Below, in pieces: positions 55,066 through 64,000 of a DNA stretch of 64,000 nucleotides. The translations under genes were made by a program, and so were the position numbers. This DNA comes from Axinella damicornis. Taxonomy: Eukaryota; Porifera; Demospongiae; Axinellida; Axinellidae. The stretch covers positions 3,871,121 through 3,935,120 of the forward strand of contig OZ007512.1 in the NCBI GenBank assembly GCA_963931865.1, given 5' to 3'. The number at the start of each line of letters is the position of its first letter. Position 1 is the stretch's first letter. The notes under the pieces were generated by a model, which worked only from the letters and a program-made list of their open reading frames with translations, was not told the DNA's origin and did no database searches.

Positions 55066-55960
55066 TCATGGCAGGCGATCGTTAATCCCATTTCCTCTGG
55101 AAGAACAATCGTTTCTCAGCAAACGATTCAGCCTCACGTCAACCCCTATTGCATAGAAAAGGTCCTGAAGGCCATTTGTAGGGGACCAATAAGAACCTAA
55201 ACCCTTCATGCCGCATAACACAATACAGTGTACGTACATCAATCCATGCAACCACAATGAGAAATGAATTAAGTGCAGTCCATGCCGGTCACCATTACAG
55301 AAAGCCACTGTAAGTAAAGCCCTTGGAGTACTGTATAGTTGAAACAATGCTTTCAGGACACCTTTGACCTTACTAAACACTAGTTCCACTGGGTTCAAGT
55401 CTGGTGATTATGGTGGTAGGAAAATCACTTCAACTTAATTGTGTTTGGTCTTCACTAAAATCAACAATACCTTGTACTTGATGGATCGATTGATGCATTA
55501 TCCATCACAACAAAAGAACAGAGGTTAATTGCAAAAGGCATCAACACTGGAACCAAGCATTCTCACATGATTTGCTCAAATCTGTCTCCATTCACCGTTC
55601 CTTCAGTTATAAGAAAACATCACGCACACCTCCAGAAGACATAACAGGTATGGAAGAGTATCGTACCCTTCCGATCGATATTCTGTGATCAACTGGAGGG
55701 ATGCCTCCCAGCAAACTTCCATGCACTGTTTCCTATATCACATCCACTTTCAACCCTCCACTCAAACATTGCTGGGTCACGCGTACCATGGAGATTTCAG
55801 CCCATAAACTTGGCTCGTAAGTCATCTGATCTCTGTATAGCAACATGAGGAATAACCTGCCTGCTACATTCCATGAACTTGTGTGTTCTACAGATTGTCA
55901 ACATGCTCACTGTGACGCCAAACATTTGTAGTAACCCTGCAGTATGGATGGGCCATGACG
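55066..55960 (-). pseudogene. Tc1/mariner-like transposase, decayed
   Basis: Minus-strand pieces read GTVNGDRFEQIM, VVMDNASI (catalytic D region), then LPP-stop-SPDLNPVELVF (the P-Y-S-P-D-L-N-P motif, with a stop in place of Y), followed by SKVKGVLKALFQLYSTPRAL. The order fits the IS630/Tc1 family. Stops and frame changes throughout. Inverted ends were not located. Confidence 0.7.
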
Positions 55961-55989
55961 GTACTTCACTGGTTTCACGTCACCTCAAT

Positions 55990-56345
55990 GTACAGATGCC
56001 AGGCTTTTTTCTCACTGACTAAGATCTACTCTTATTGCACAGCACCTGACTAGGGTCAGGATCCTCCCTCCCCCCCTCCCCTCCACATCCACCACAAAGC
56101 CACCTCCACACCCACCTACATGTGGAACACAATGCATCAACACATGCTAGCCACACACACCAAGAGCAGTGATCTCAGCCAGAGAGGAGGAGCAGAATGA
56201 GATTCATACTATAATCACTGTGAAACATTGCCTAGTGAAGTATTCAAAGTGGTTGCTCAAAGGCCAATCTTAGGGCTGGTAAAGGCATTTAGACAAAACA
56301 ACAACCAGAAGCCCAAACAGGCCCAGCAAGAACACTGAGTCTGGT
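55990..56345 (+). repeat. Dispersed repeat R1, copy 4
   Basis: CACAGCACCTGACTAGGGTC and CCACATGTGGAACACAATGC words and a 3' part ATTGCCTAGTGAAGTATTC. Confidence 0.6.
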
Positions 56346-56389
56346 CCAACACTCCCGCAGTGGTTCACGACTACTGTCCCAGCAACCAA

Positions 56390-56480
56390 CAGCGAATATG
56401 TTTAACAGGTGAAGTTCTTTGATGCAAGTGACTTGCGAAACTGCTGTAGTATGTAGCTTGCATGTGACAGAGAACCAATA
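56390..56480 (+). repeat. Segment shared with the leader of kinase copy 4
   Basis: TTTAACAGGTGAAGTTC and CAAGTGACTTGCGAAACTGC parallel 63262-63318, including the CAG|GTGA donor. Confidence 0.6.
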
Positions 56481-56889
56481 AACCACAGAATTCTATTCGC
56501 TATCATCTAAGCCTTGGTTCCATAAATCCACTAGTATTTAGCTTCCTAACTTCACACAAGTGCCCTTGCAGCTACCCTTGTAGATTCGTAACTCACCACA
56601 CCCACTCGTTAACGACTTGTTATTGCCCGTCAGTCTCTTATTACTACTGTGCCATTGCACGTGCTGGCAGCCTCCAATCCTTCTTTGACATTAAACTGAC
56701 TTCCGCCAACAGGTTCACAAATATTGGCAGCACAGGCGGAAAACAACACACACTGATTGCATGGATACACGACTAGCCAGTGACGTTAAGTGACATCACA
56801 AGATGAAAGTCTCAGACGAGTATACTCATTGTTGCTAAAGCTGTCTCTAATGGTAGCTCAATAGGGTTCAAAGTGCACTGAAATCTCTG

Positions 56890-57040
56890 CACTAGAGGTC
56901 TGAGGATAGGTGTATACCCATGGTTATCATCTTGGGTGGCTCACCTGCAGTGCAGGAGGACGTTCTATGCCAGAGGTTCTGGGGTCCACTTCCTCCATGA
57001 CCACCAACAGCACCCGGACCTTTGTGTGTGTACCTGTGTG
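56890..57040 (-). other. Minus-strand exon-like conserved segment, copy C
   Basis: On the minus strand VLLVVMEEVDPRTSG and ERPPALQ precede a GTGAGC donor. Homologous to 5385-5520 and 49200-49330. Confidence 0.35.
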
Positions 57041-57419
57041 TGGTGAAGGAAAGTGGTCAGACTGAATGGTGTCACCTGTTATGCATCTTCACTGCTGAGC
57101 ATGCAAGAATACTAGACTAGGAGCTTGGACATTGTCATCCAACATATCATATCCCCAAATGAAATATACATCATGGCGTATAGTGTATAATTATAACATG
57201 AACCCCAACTACTCATTTATAGTACAGGAATATTGTAGCAAGAAATTGAGCCAGGAATTCCACACAGCAGGATATCTGCTATCAAATCAGTTGTTTGGAC
57301 ATTGCTGCGATAGGTGGGTATCTCATGATTAGTCTATCCCAGCCTCGATCGAATAACCTTATTTGGTAGTACGTACTACAATCTCCTAATTGTAGCAAGC
57401 ATTCAGATACAGGCTTGCA

Positions 57420-57486
57420 ATTCTACCAGTGAATTGTCTACGTTGAAAACTGAAATCGACAGAGAAACCTCATTGCAGTGTCAGGT
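57420..57486 (+). other. Non-coding leader exon of kinase-Kelch copy 3
   Basis: CAATTCTACCAGTGAATTGT leads to CAGTGTCAG with an intact GTGAGG donor. The acceptor-like TGCCCAG is 17 bases before ATG 58126. Confidence 0.5.
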
Positions 57487-57507
57487 GAGGTACAGAACTG
57501 AGTGTGC

Positions 57508-57911
57508 ATACCGTAGAGTACAGTACGTATTAAGCGCCCAGGGTTTGGGGATGCCGCTGAACAGGGGGGTGGGCGCTAGATGCGTACTCAGACTACTTAG
57601 GCATTTAGCATCCGCCCACACATTCAGCACTGTATAAACAACAAGCGCTGCGGTAAGCTGTGAATATCAATGACCAGCTTTGAATATATAAGTCCATTTT
57701 TCACGCATAGAAATTGATCGTGGGTCTTTAAGCACGCCGTAGTTCATACTTCACTGTCTTTTTGAATGCACAACCTCGCCCAGAGGTTAAGAAATACTGC
57801 TCAACACTTTTGTGATGGGTGGGCCCTTACTACACTGACCCTGTGCAGTAACTTTCGCGTGAAGAGGGGGGTGGGCGCTTGATATGAGGTGGGTGCTTGA
57901 TACGTACACTA
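57508..57911. mobile_element. MITE with TA duplication inside the leader intron of copy 3
   Basis: Ends CCGTAGAGTACAGTACGTAT and ATACGTACACTACGG are inverted, flanked by TA. The paralogous introns read straight through (GTGCAAACTGAAATAGCAG at 6177; GTGCATACGGAAATAGCAG at 50328), which gives the empty site. Confidence 0.85.
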
Positions 57912-58125
57912 CGGTACTGAAATAGCAGTTTGCAGTCACTTCTGCCAGTACGGATACTAGAATATGGGACATTGAGTGGGGTCAGTTAGTGAGTGTGTCC
58001 AGCTGTGCATAGGACATCAGTTAGCTTGTCAGCGATAGCTAACATGCCTTCAATTCGTTTTATACTAAGGTATAAGAAAGGGTTGTCATTATAGCTCTCT
58101 ATGTGCCCAGGTGTCCACAGCAACA

Positions 58126-60507
58126 ATGGCACAACAGGGTCAGTTTGGCTATCAGATTGTTCGAATCATCAAAACTTCCTCCCTCGGTGTCGGATCATAT
58201 GGAGCCGTCTACAGAGCTCAGTGTGATGAGCTACCATGTGCCGCTAAGATTCTTCACCCAACAATATTTCAGACGAATGACCCAGGTACACGAAAGATCA
58301 TGGAGCGATTCGAGCAAGAGTGCCAATTCCTGAGTGATGTCAGACACCCCCACATTGTGCAGTACTTGGGGGTGAGTAGGGATCCCGAGTCTGGGCTGCC
58401 TGTGCTACTCATGGAACTCATGGATAATAGTCTGACCCGATTCCTGGAGCAATCCGACGAACAACTCCCCTTCCATACCCAAGTAGATATTTCTTACTGT
58501 ATAGCCCTAGCCCTCGCCTACCTCCACTCAAATGGCATCGTACACCGTGACCTCTCCAGCAACAATGTGTTGCTGATTGGTCCTGGAAACAGAGCCAAGG
58601 TCACGGATTTCGGAATGTCAAAGCTAGCGGATGCAAACCCACACATAACACCAATGACCATGTGCCCAGGCACACTGGCATACATGCCACCAGAAGCACT
58701 GAATGATCCACCAGTTTACACTAACAAGCTCGACTGCTTCTCCTTTGGTGTACTGGACATTCAGATTCTCACTAGGCAGTTTCCCAATCCCAGTCCACAC
58801 TGTAAAATTATGGAAATTGATGACCCGCGATTCCCCACTGGACAAGTCAAAGTGCCTGTTCCTGAGGTTGAACGTCGCCGATCCCACATTGACCTGGTTG
58901 ACCCAGCCCACCCCCTGCTGCCAGTTGCCCTCGACTGTCTGAAGGACAGAGACAGAGGAAGGCCCTCAGCTCAGGAACTCGGCAATCGTCTAGCTGCTCT
59001 GAAAGACACCCCACAGTATGGTGAAAGTGTGCAGCAAGGACAAAGGGCCGCAACTGATGGAGAACGTTTGCGAATCAGAGAATTACAAGCAGAAGCCCAA
59101 GAAAGACAAAGACAACTGCAAGAGAAAGACCGTACAATTGCCACCAGGGAAAGACAACTCCGACAGCTAAACCAACAGCTGGAAGCAAACGAGCAAGTAA
59201 CCGCAGACTTCCAATACAAACATCTGGATAGTGATAAACAAATTCATGACCTTGAGCAACGTCTCACGGCAAAGGACCAGCAAATCAGGGAGCTGCAAGC
59301 AGAAGCCCAAGAAAGACAAAGACAACTACAAGAGAAAGATCGTACAATTGCCACCAAGGAAAGGCAACTACAAGAGAAAGGCCGTATAATTGCCACCAGG
59401 AAAAGCCAACTTCGACAGCTAAAAGTAAATGAGCAAGACTTCCAGCAGAAACATCTAAAAACAATTCAAGACCTTGAGCAACGTCTTGTGGAAAAGGACC
59501 AGCAAATCAGGGAGCTGCAGCAGCAGACCTATGATCAGCCAACAGCCAAACTCCAGGTCAGAGGTCAGAGTGCAAGTAAGGCACCACTCCATCTACACTG
59601 GAGGAAGTGTGGGAGTGCTCCTTGTAGGATGAGAAGATCATCATCTGTGGTGGATGGCAATATGGCTTACATTCATACTTATGATTCCAATGACGTGCTT
59701 TCCTATGACTCTGAAAAACAGAATTGGTCCTCGCTCCCACAGATCCCCCACAGGTACTCCAGTCTGGCAGTAGTCAGTGGTCTCCTGACTACCATTGGAG
59801 GATCCGGATTGCTGGGTATAAATGCTACAAACCAACTCTTCAGTTTGACTGGTGAGGGGAAGTGGGTGGAGCGCTTCCCACCCATGCCAAACAAACGTTA
59901 TGGCACTGCAGCTGTGTGCAGTGGAAAGTCCCTGGTCGTGGCAGGAGGAAGTGGAGTGGACCACAAACTACTGCACACAGTAGAAGTGATGAACACTGAC
60001 ACTCTACAGTGGTCCACTGCCAGCAGTCTGCCTTTTGTACTCAGAAACGCTTCAGCAACAATCTGCCAAGATCGCATCTACTTGCTGGGGTATGACATGA
60101 GCAGAGAACCAAGATCAGTGCTTGTTTGTTCCATGACTGACCTCCAACAGTCTTGTCAACCTCAGTCACTAGGAGCAAGGTTGGAGACGCTGACTCTGCA
60201 AGAAGTCTGGCACCGGGTCGCCGATCTCCCAGTTCGCTCATCCAGGTGTGCCACCCTCTGTGGACAGCTGCTAGCTGTTGGTGGGCATGATGACAGCTGC
60301 AAAAACTACACTACTGCCATTCACCAGTACAACCCAGCAACCAACTCCTGGAAGGTCATCAGCCACATGCCCACCGCACGAACTGGCACTCTAGTAGCAG
60401 TCCTCCCTGGCAACAAACTGATGGTGGTGGGAGGCTATGCACTCACATCAGGTGCCCGGCTTGGTACTATGATTGATGCAGTAGAAATTGCTACCCTTCT
60501 AGAATAG
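58126..60507 (+). CDS. Kinase-coiled coil-Kelch protein, copy 3 (intact, 793 aa)
   Basis: Intact frame from ATG 58126 (ACAGCAACAATGGC). Kinase motifs: GVGSYG, CAAK, HRDLSSNN, DFG, PPEAL, all present. A few residues differ in the activation and C-lobe segments (ILTRQFPNPSPHCKIMEIDD), one of the more divergent stretches among copies. The coiled coil is longer than in copy 2: a unit of about 60 residues containing ELQAEAQERQRQLQEKDRTI is duplicated. Kelch blades follow, ending NKLMVVGGYALTSGARLG then a short tail. Two leader exon elements lie upstream. The intact frame and conserved catalytic residues imply function. Confidence 0.9.
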   Translation: MAQQGQFGYQIVRIIKTSSLGVGSYGAVYRAQCDELPCAAKILHPTIFQTNDPGTRKIMERFEQECQFLSDVRHPHIVQYLGVSRDPESGLPVLLMELMDNSLTRFLEQSDEQLPFHTQVDISYCIALALAYLHSNGIVHRDLSSNNVLLIGPGNRAKVTDFGMSKLADANPHITPMTMCPGTLAYMPPEALNDPPVYTNKLDCFSFGVLDIQILTRQFPNPSPHCKIMEIDDPRFPTGQVKVPVPEVERRRSHIDLVDPAHPLLPVALDCLKDRDRGRPSAQELGNRLAALKDTPQYGESVQQGQRAATDGERLRIRELQAEAQERQRQLQEKDRTIATRERQLRQLNQQLEANEQVTADFQYKHLDSDKQIHDLEQRLTAKDQQIRELQAEAQERQRQLQEKDRTIATKERQLQEKGRIIATRKSQLRQLKVNEQDFQQKHLKTIQDLEQRLVEKDQQIRELQQQTYDQPTAKLQVRGQSASKAPLHLHWRKCGSAPCRMRRSSSVVDGNMAYIHTYDSNDVLSYDSEKQNWSSLPQIPHRYSSLAVVSGLLTTIGGSGLLGINATNQLFSLTGEGKWVERFPPMPNKRYGTAAVCSGKSLVVAGGSGVDHKLLHTVEVMNTDTLQWSTASSLPFVLRNASATICQDRIYLLGYDMSREPRSVLVCSMTDLQQSCQPQSLGARLETLTLQEVWHRVADLPVRSSRCATLCGQLLAVGGHDDSCKNYTTAIHQYNPATNSWKVISHMPTARTGTLVAVLPGNKLMVVGGYALTSGARLGTMIDAVEIATLLE

Positions 60508-60949
60508 AATGTTCTTGGATACGTATGTATACTATGTCCTCTTTGACCCATTAAACCTGCTGTAAACTCTTATTTTGACTGTTGTTGTACATACCTTGCC
60601 AACTTTTGTTGCTTACTAAACTTTGTTCCACCGTTCAATCTGGCATTAATATATGCTCTTCTCCAGAGATGCTATCGTACAACCCTGTCAGTGTGTCAGA
60701 GTAATGTGCCACACTCGACTAGCATAGATTTAGAGAGCTCACTAGACTGCACTAATGGTAATGTGAATGCCGAGAGCTTGGCAGACAACACTGGGACCTG
60801 CACATGTGGTCGTAAGTGAACATGAAAGGGCCAAAAGACGTCAATAGGTCCATGAGTCACACGTACACAAACGATGTGTGAGGGTGTGGCATATTTGTTG
60901 AGCATAGACAACAGGACCAGTAGACTCTGCTGATTGAGTCTTCCCCATA
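60508..60949. other. 3' flank of copy 3
   Basis: Non-coding. Not homologous to the 3' flank of copies 0 and 2 beyond the stop region. No MITE of the TTGATGCC family here. Confidence 0.45.
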
Positions 60950-61865
60950 CCAACCCACCCACACACCCACCCACCCACACAAACACCCACTCACACACTC
61001 ACTTGAGAGCAAGGTTCAAAGTGGTTATCTTTGGTAGTAGCACTCAGAGCCATGCAAACCTTACTGCAATGTCGTGGGTAGGAGGACTTGGAGGGAAGGT
61101 TCTAATGTTTGCCTCCAGGCCATCAGACTTCCACCCAACCCACACCTCACTCATCATGAACTGACTCAAGTCGAATTTTAACTCCCATGCTCTTCCTCCT
61201 GAGACCCAGGGAACAGGTATTCTGCGAGGGAACACGGGGTTCCGGTAGTCTGAGGAGTGGGTAGCAGGTGGAAGAGAGGGGAGAAGATAGGGGAGGGGAG
61301 GAGAGGAGACAGAGAGGGGGGGAGGAAGTGGAGAGGAGAGGGGAGAGAGAGGGGAGGGGAGGGAGAGGGGAGGGGACAAGAGGAGGAGGGGATGAGATGC
61401 ATGGCAGACTTGCACTAACTCCCATATATCGTTTCTCCTACCCAATCAGGGCTTAAGAGCCATGCAAACCTTACTGCAATGTCGTGGGTAGGAGGACTTG
61501 GAGGGAAGGTTCTAATGTTTGCCTCCAGGCCATCAGACTTCCACCCAACCCACTCAATTCCCTCCCATTCACCAGCCAGCCCCCACCTGTTCACAGTCAC
61601 CATGCAGCCAGCCCCCACCTGTTCACACTCACCATGCAGCCAGCCCCCACCTGTTCACACTCACCAGCCAGCCCCCTCCTGTTCACACTCACCAGCCAGC
61701 CCCCACCTGTTCACACTCACCAGCCAGCCCCCACCTGCTCACACTCACCAGCCAGCCCCCACCTGTTCACACTCACCAGCCAGCCCCCACCTGTTCACAC
61801 TCACCAGCCAGCCCCCACCTGTTCACACTCACCAGCCAGCCCCCACCTGTTCACACTCAGGGATT
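60950..61865 (+). repeat. Duplicated repeat unit R3, copy 2 (with internal duplication)
   Basis: Homologous to 39735-40400. The AGCCATGCAAACCTTACTGC block occurs twice (61048 and 61457), around the TCTTCCTCCTGAGAC and GGGA/GAGA part (61190-61385). Confidence 0.8.
61571..61858 (+). repeat. 28-bp minisatellite expanded within R3
   Basis: Unit CCAGCCAGCCCCCACCTGTT followed by CACACTCA, about ten copies; the first two carry CATG variants. The R3 copy at 40326 has only one unit. Confidence 0.9.
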
Positions 61866-62085
61866 AATACAGGATTTTTTTTGTTGGGGGCAAGAATCAA
61901 CTACAGTATAAGGAAACTATTATGAGAAGTAACACTGCTCCTAGGGGTTCTGGCTGCACATATAGTCCTAGGAATTTGTTTTTAAATGCAGGCCTCTAAT
62001 GTTCCTTCTGGGATACTTAGCCTTTCGGGCCCCAGACCAGAAGGCTCATAGCTGATGTTAAATTGAGGTTATTACTCTCTGGTAC

Positions 62086-62164
62086 CAAGCATCCGGTGCT
62101 GTTGTTTGGATTCTCCCTCCATCAGGTGTCTCCAGACCACTCAAGTCCTCGTGTTCATCACTGT
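62086..62164 (-). CDS. Unidentified gene, second of two linked exons
   Basis: A 79-bp exon between a GACAG acceptor and a GTACCA donor. The first two bases complete the codon left open by 62372-62480, and it reads SDEHEDLSGLETPDGGRIQT then TAPDA. Acidic, Ser/Thr-rich. A broken copy lies at 10130-10215. No family recognised. Confidence 0.55.
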
Positions 62165-62371
62165 CTGTCAGCTCAGGATGAACAGGTTGCGTGTGGAGGT
62201 AGACAAAGCAGTAGCACGAGCAGTGTGTATTATCATAACACAACAGGTTGGGGCTGACAGGAAGTGCCGTGCCTCATTTGCTAGTCTCAGCATAATGTAT
62301 TAAATTGGTTACTGTGCACAAACGTCACATAAACGTCACATGACACACACCTCATCCGAACATGCACTTAC

Positions 62372-62480
62372 TTCTGACGATCAGCAGGGAAATGCGGACA
62401 CGATCATTACAACTCAGACTGGCCCCACAGTAACGGTCAGAGAACTCCACAAACCCATCAGTGGCCTCATCATATGCACG
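62372..62480 (-). CDS. Unidentified gene, first of two linked exons
   Basis: A 109-bp exon from a CCCATAG acceptor to a GTAAGT donor. It encodes RAYDEATDGFVEFSDRYCGA and SLSCNDRVRISLLIVR, ending phase 1. The next exon starts in the complementary phase. Clean splice sites and an uninterrupted, ordinary amino-acid composition argue for a real gene on the minus strand, upstream of kinase copy 4. Flanking exons were not found. Confidence 0.55.
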
Positions 62481-62519
62481 CTATGGGTAAGTGTGTGGTG
62501 GGTGGAGCGGGGAGGGGGA

Positions 62520-63090
62520 GAGGGGTAGGGGGAGAGGGGTAGGTAGCCTCGGTCCCAGGCTCTCTCGAATACGTAGGATTTGTTGACTAATGAGGCGCGG
62601 AGTGAAACGTTGGCATTTCATTCTTGCTCTTAAAATTATTTAATGTTAATTGTAATGACACTCTCAGTATTGGTGGAGCCACAGCAACATTTCAACAGTC
62701 TGATATTCACAAATGGGAAGTGCTTATATCTCAAAGTAGCAGCTGAGAATGATACAGTGAATTACAATGCCAACAATTACAGTCAATCAGGTAGCACAAG
62801 AAAGGGAGACACACTGACTGTCCCACTAATGACAAACACACAGAGACATTGTCCATGACATTAAGGGAGGCTTTTACCATTTTCATGGTGCCATTTGCCA
62901 CTTTCATGGTTGACCAGAAGTAAAATTTAATTAGCCTGTTTACGGGCAGCTGCATGTTATTTCAGCATTAGCATAGTACCCTCCTAATGATTAGGACGGT
63001 ACTATGCAAATGAGTTGTATTTGAATTATGTACGTATGTACCTGTTGATTATGGTTTCCTTCTGTGGAATGTACGTAGGTTGCTAGGGAA
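62520..63090. other. Upstream of kinase copy 4, no gene seen
   Basis: A left half of a CCTCGTTCCCAG-type end (TAGCCTCGGTCCCAGGCTC) is at 62544 without a right partner. An 18-bp inverted pair (TAGTACCCTCCTAATGATTA/GGACGGTACTA) is near 62973. Confidence 0.4.
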
Positions 63091-63095
63091 GAGAA

Positions 63096-63102
63096 TATAA
63101 AA
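63096..63102 (+). promoter_or_regulatory. TATA box of kinase-Kelch copy 4
   Basis: TATAAAA in AGAGAATATAAAAGCCG. A leader (TCGCCTACTGGTC...) ends at CAG|GTGAGT (63272). This promoter is unlike that of copies 1-3. Confidence 0.5.
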
Positions 63103-63322
63103 GCCGTTCCTGTTTTTGTCTTGGGTCTTATCTTGTATCGCCTACTGGTCATGTGTGAGTCAATTAGAGTATTGGTTGCTGCAACCGTCAACCGATTGGA
63201 CAGCTAAATCATAGACCGCGAGTGTTAGTTCTGCTGCAAGTTAGAGCCGAGTCCATCACAGCTAGCTTAACAGGTGAGTCCTTTGGTGCAAGTGACTTGT
63301 GAAACTGCTGTAGCATGTGACG

Positions 63323-63358
63323 TAGCCTCGAACCCAGGTGCGCCTGGGTTCAAGGCTA
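63323..63358. mobile_element. CCTCGTTCCCAG foldback MITE, diverged
   Basis: TAGCCTCGAACCCAGGTGCG faces CGCCTGGGTTCAAGGCTA, in the leader intron of copy 4. Confidence 0.75.
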
Positions 63359-63477
63359 CGTGTAAGGTAAGCTCCCAGTTATCTGGTCATGAATTTGTCT
63401 TACCCTTGCTAGTTGAACCTAAGGTAGAGGGGTTGTCAGTATGTTGTCCTGTCTCTGTGCTCAGGTGTGGCATAACA

Positions 63478-64000
63478 ATGGCACAACCACAGGGTCACTT
63501 TGGCTACCAGATCATCTGAATCATCAAAACGTCCTCCCTCGGTGTCGGATCATATGGAGCCGTCTACAGAGCTCTGTGTGATGAGCTGCCATGTGCCGCT
63601 AAGATTCTTCACCCAACACTATTTGAGACGAATGATCCAGGTACACGAAAGATCATGGAGCGATTTGAGCAAGAGTGTCAATTTCTGAGTGGTGTCAGAC
63701 ACCCCCACATCGTGCAGTACTTGGGGGTGAGTAGGGATCCCGAGTCTGGGCTGCCTGTGCTACTCATGGAACTCATGGATAGTAGTCTGACCCGATTCCT
63801 GGAGCAATCCGAAGAACCACTCCCCTTCCACATCCAGGTAGATATTTGTCACTGTATAGCCCTGGCCCTCGCCTACCTCCACTTGAATGGAATCGTACAC
63901 CGTGACCTCTCCAGCAACAATGTGCTGCTGATTGGTCATGGAAAGAGAGCCAAGGTCACGGATTTCGGAATGTCAAAGCTCGCTGATGCAAACCCACGCA
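63478..64000 (+). pseudogene. Kinase-coiled coil-Kelch gene, copy 4 (partial, early nonsense)
   Basis: ATG at 63478 in the usual context (AACAATGGCACAACC) after an acceptor-like CTCAG. Codon 14 is TGA where the intact paralogues have CGA, GTC-CGA in order: MAQPQGHFGYQII then stop. After the stop the frame stays open to the window edge with kinase motifs (GVGSYG, CAAK, HRDLSSNN, DFG). Either this copy is inactivated or a downstream ATG is used, which would remove part of the glycine loop. A second difference is GHGKR in place of GPGNR near the catalytic loop. Confidence 0.8.

Noticed and set aside
61571..61858. Possible CRISPR-like repeat
   Set aside because: Direct tandem repeat without spacers, a minisatellite.

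Overview
The window is metazoan genomic DNA. It has spliced genes with GT-AG introns, dense microsatellites, and a heavy load of retrotransposons and small inverted-repeat elements. The gene content (a locally amplified kinase-coiled coil-Kelch family, recognisable LZIC and MYBBP1A homologues, an SH2 gene) and the very abundant foldback repeats suggest a sponge or another early-branching animal. The organism assignment is inference; no rRNA or barcode locus is present. No tRNA gene, rRNA gene or CRISPR array was seen.

Layout. Positions 1-8.6 kb and 40.5-52.8 kb are two diverged copies of one duplicated block (A and B). Each holds a degraded SAM relic, a SAM-domain terminal exon, and a protein kinase-coiled coil-Kelch gene. 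Block A's kinase gene (6.4-8.5 kb) is a pseudogene. Block B's (50.5-52.8 kb) is intact, as is a third copy at 58.1-60.5 kb. A fourth copy starts at 63.5 kb with an early nonsense codon and runs off the window, and the first 15 bases are the tail of a further copy. Comparing blocks gives empty sites for several insertions: a Tigger-like MITE, a hAT-like MITE with a 9-bp duplication, a 3.37-kb long-TIR transposon and a tyrosine-recombinase element.

Between the blocks, 8.6-20 kb is mostly repeats: LINE relics, GGGA arrays, and a damaged, 5'-truncated Ty3/gypsy element at 14.3-18.9 kb. The interval 20-37 kb is the conserved gene region. It contains minus-strand exons matching the N-terminal half of a MYBBP1A/Pol5 protein (20.2-23.0 kb), a complete five-exon LZIC gene on the plus strand (26.0-29.7 kb) with one apparent single-base frameshift, minus-strand exons matching the C-terminal half of MYBBP1A (30.3-33.6 kb), and three minus-strand exons of a DAPP1-like SH2 domain (34.7-36.9 kb). 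The two MYBBP1A halves are in the wrong order for one gene, so this is either a rearrangement, two paralogues, or an assembly join. A restriction-like-endonuclease LINE tail sits inside a GGGA array at 34.8-36.2 kb. The stretch 37-40.5 kb is repeats. After 53 kb come a decayed Tc1/mariner transposase, more MITEs, a duplicated repeat unit carrying an expanded minisatellite (61.6 kb), and two well-formed minus-strand exons of an unidentified gene (62.1-62.5 kb).

The most distinctive biology is the kinase-coiled coil-Kelch family. It is amplified in tandem, its coiled coil varies in length through a 14-residue module, a leader exon is conserved among copies, and neighbouring members are in different stages of decay. 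The second is a LINE family whose 5'-truncated copies both lie inside GGGA microsatellites.
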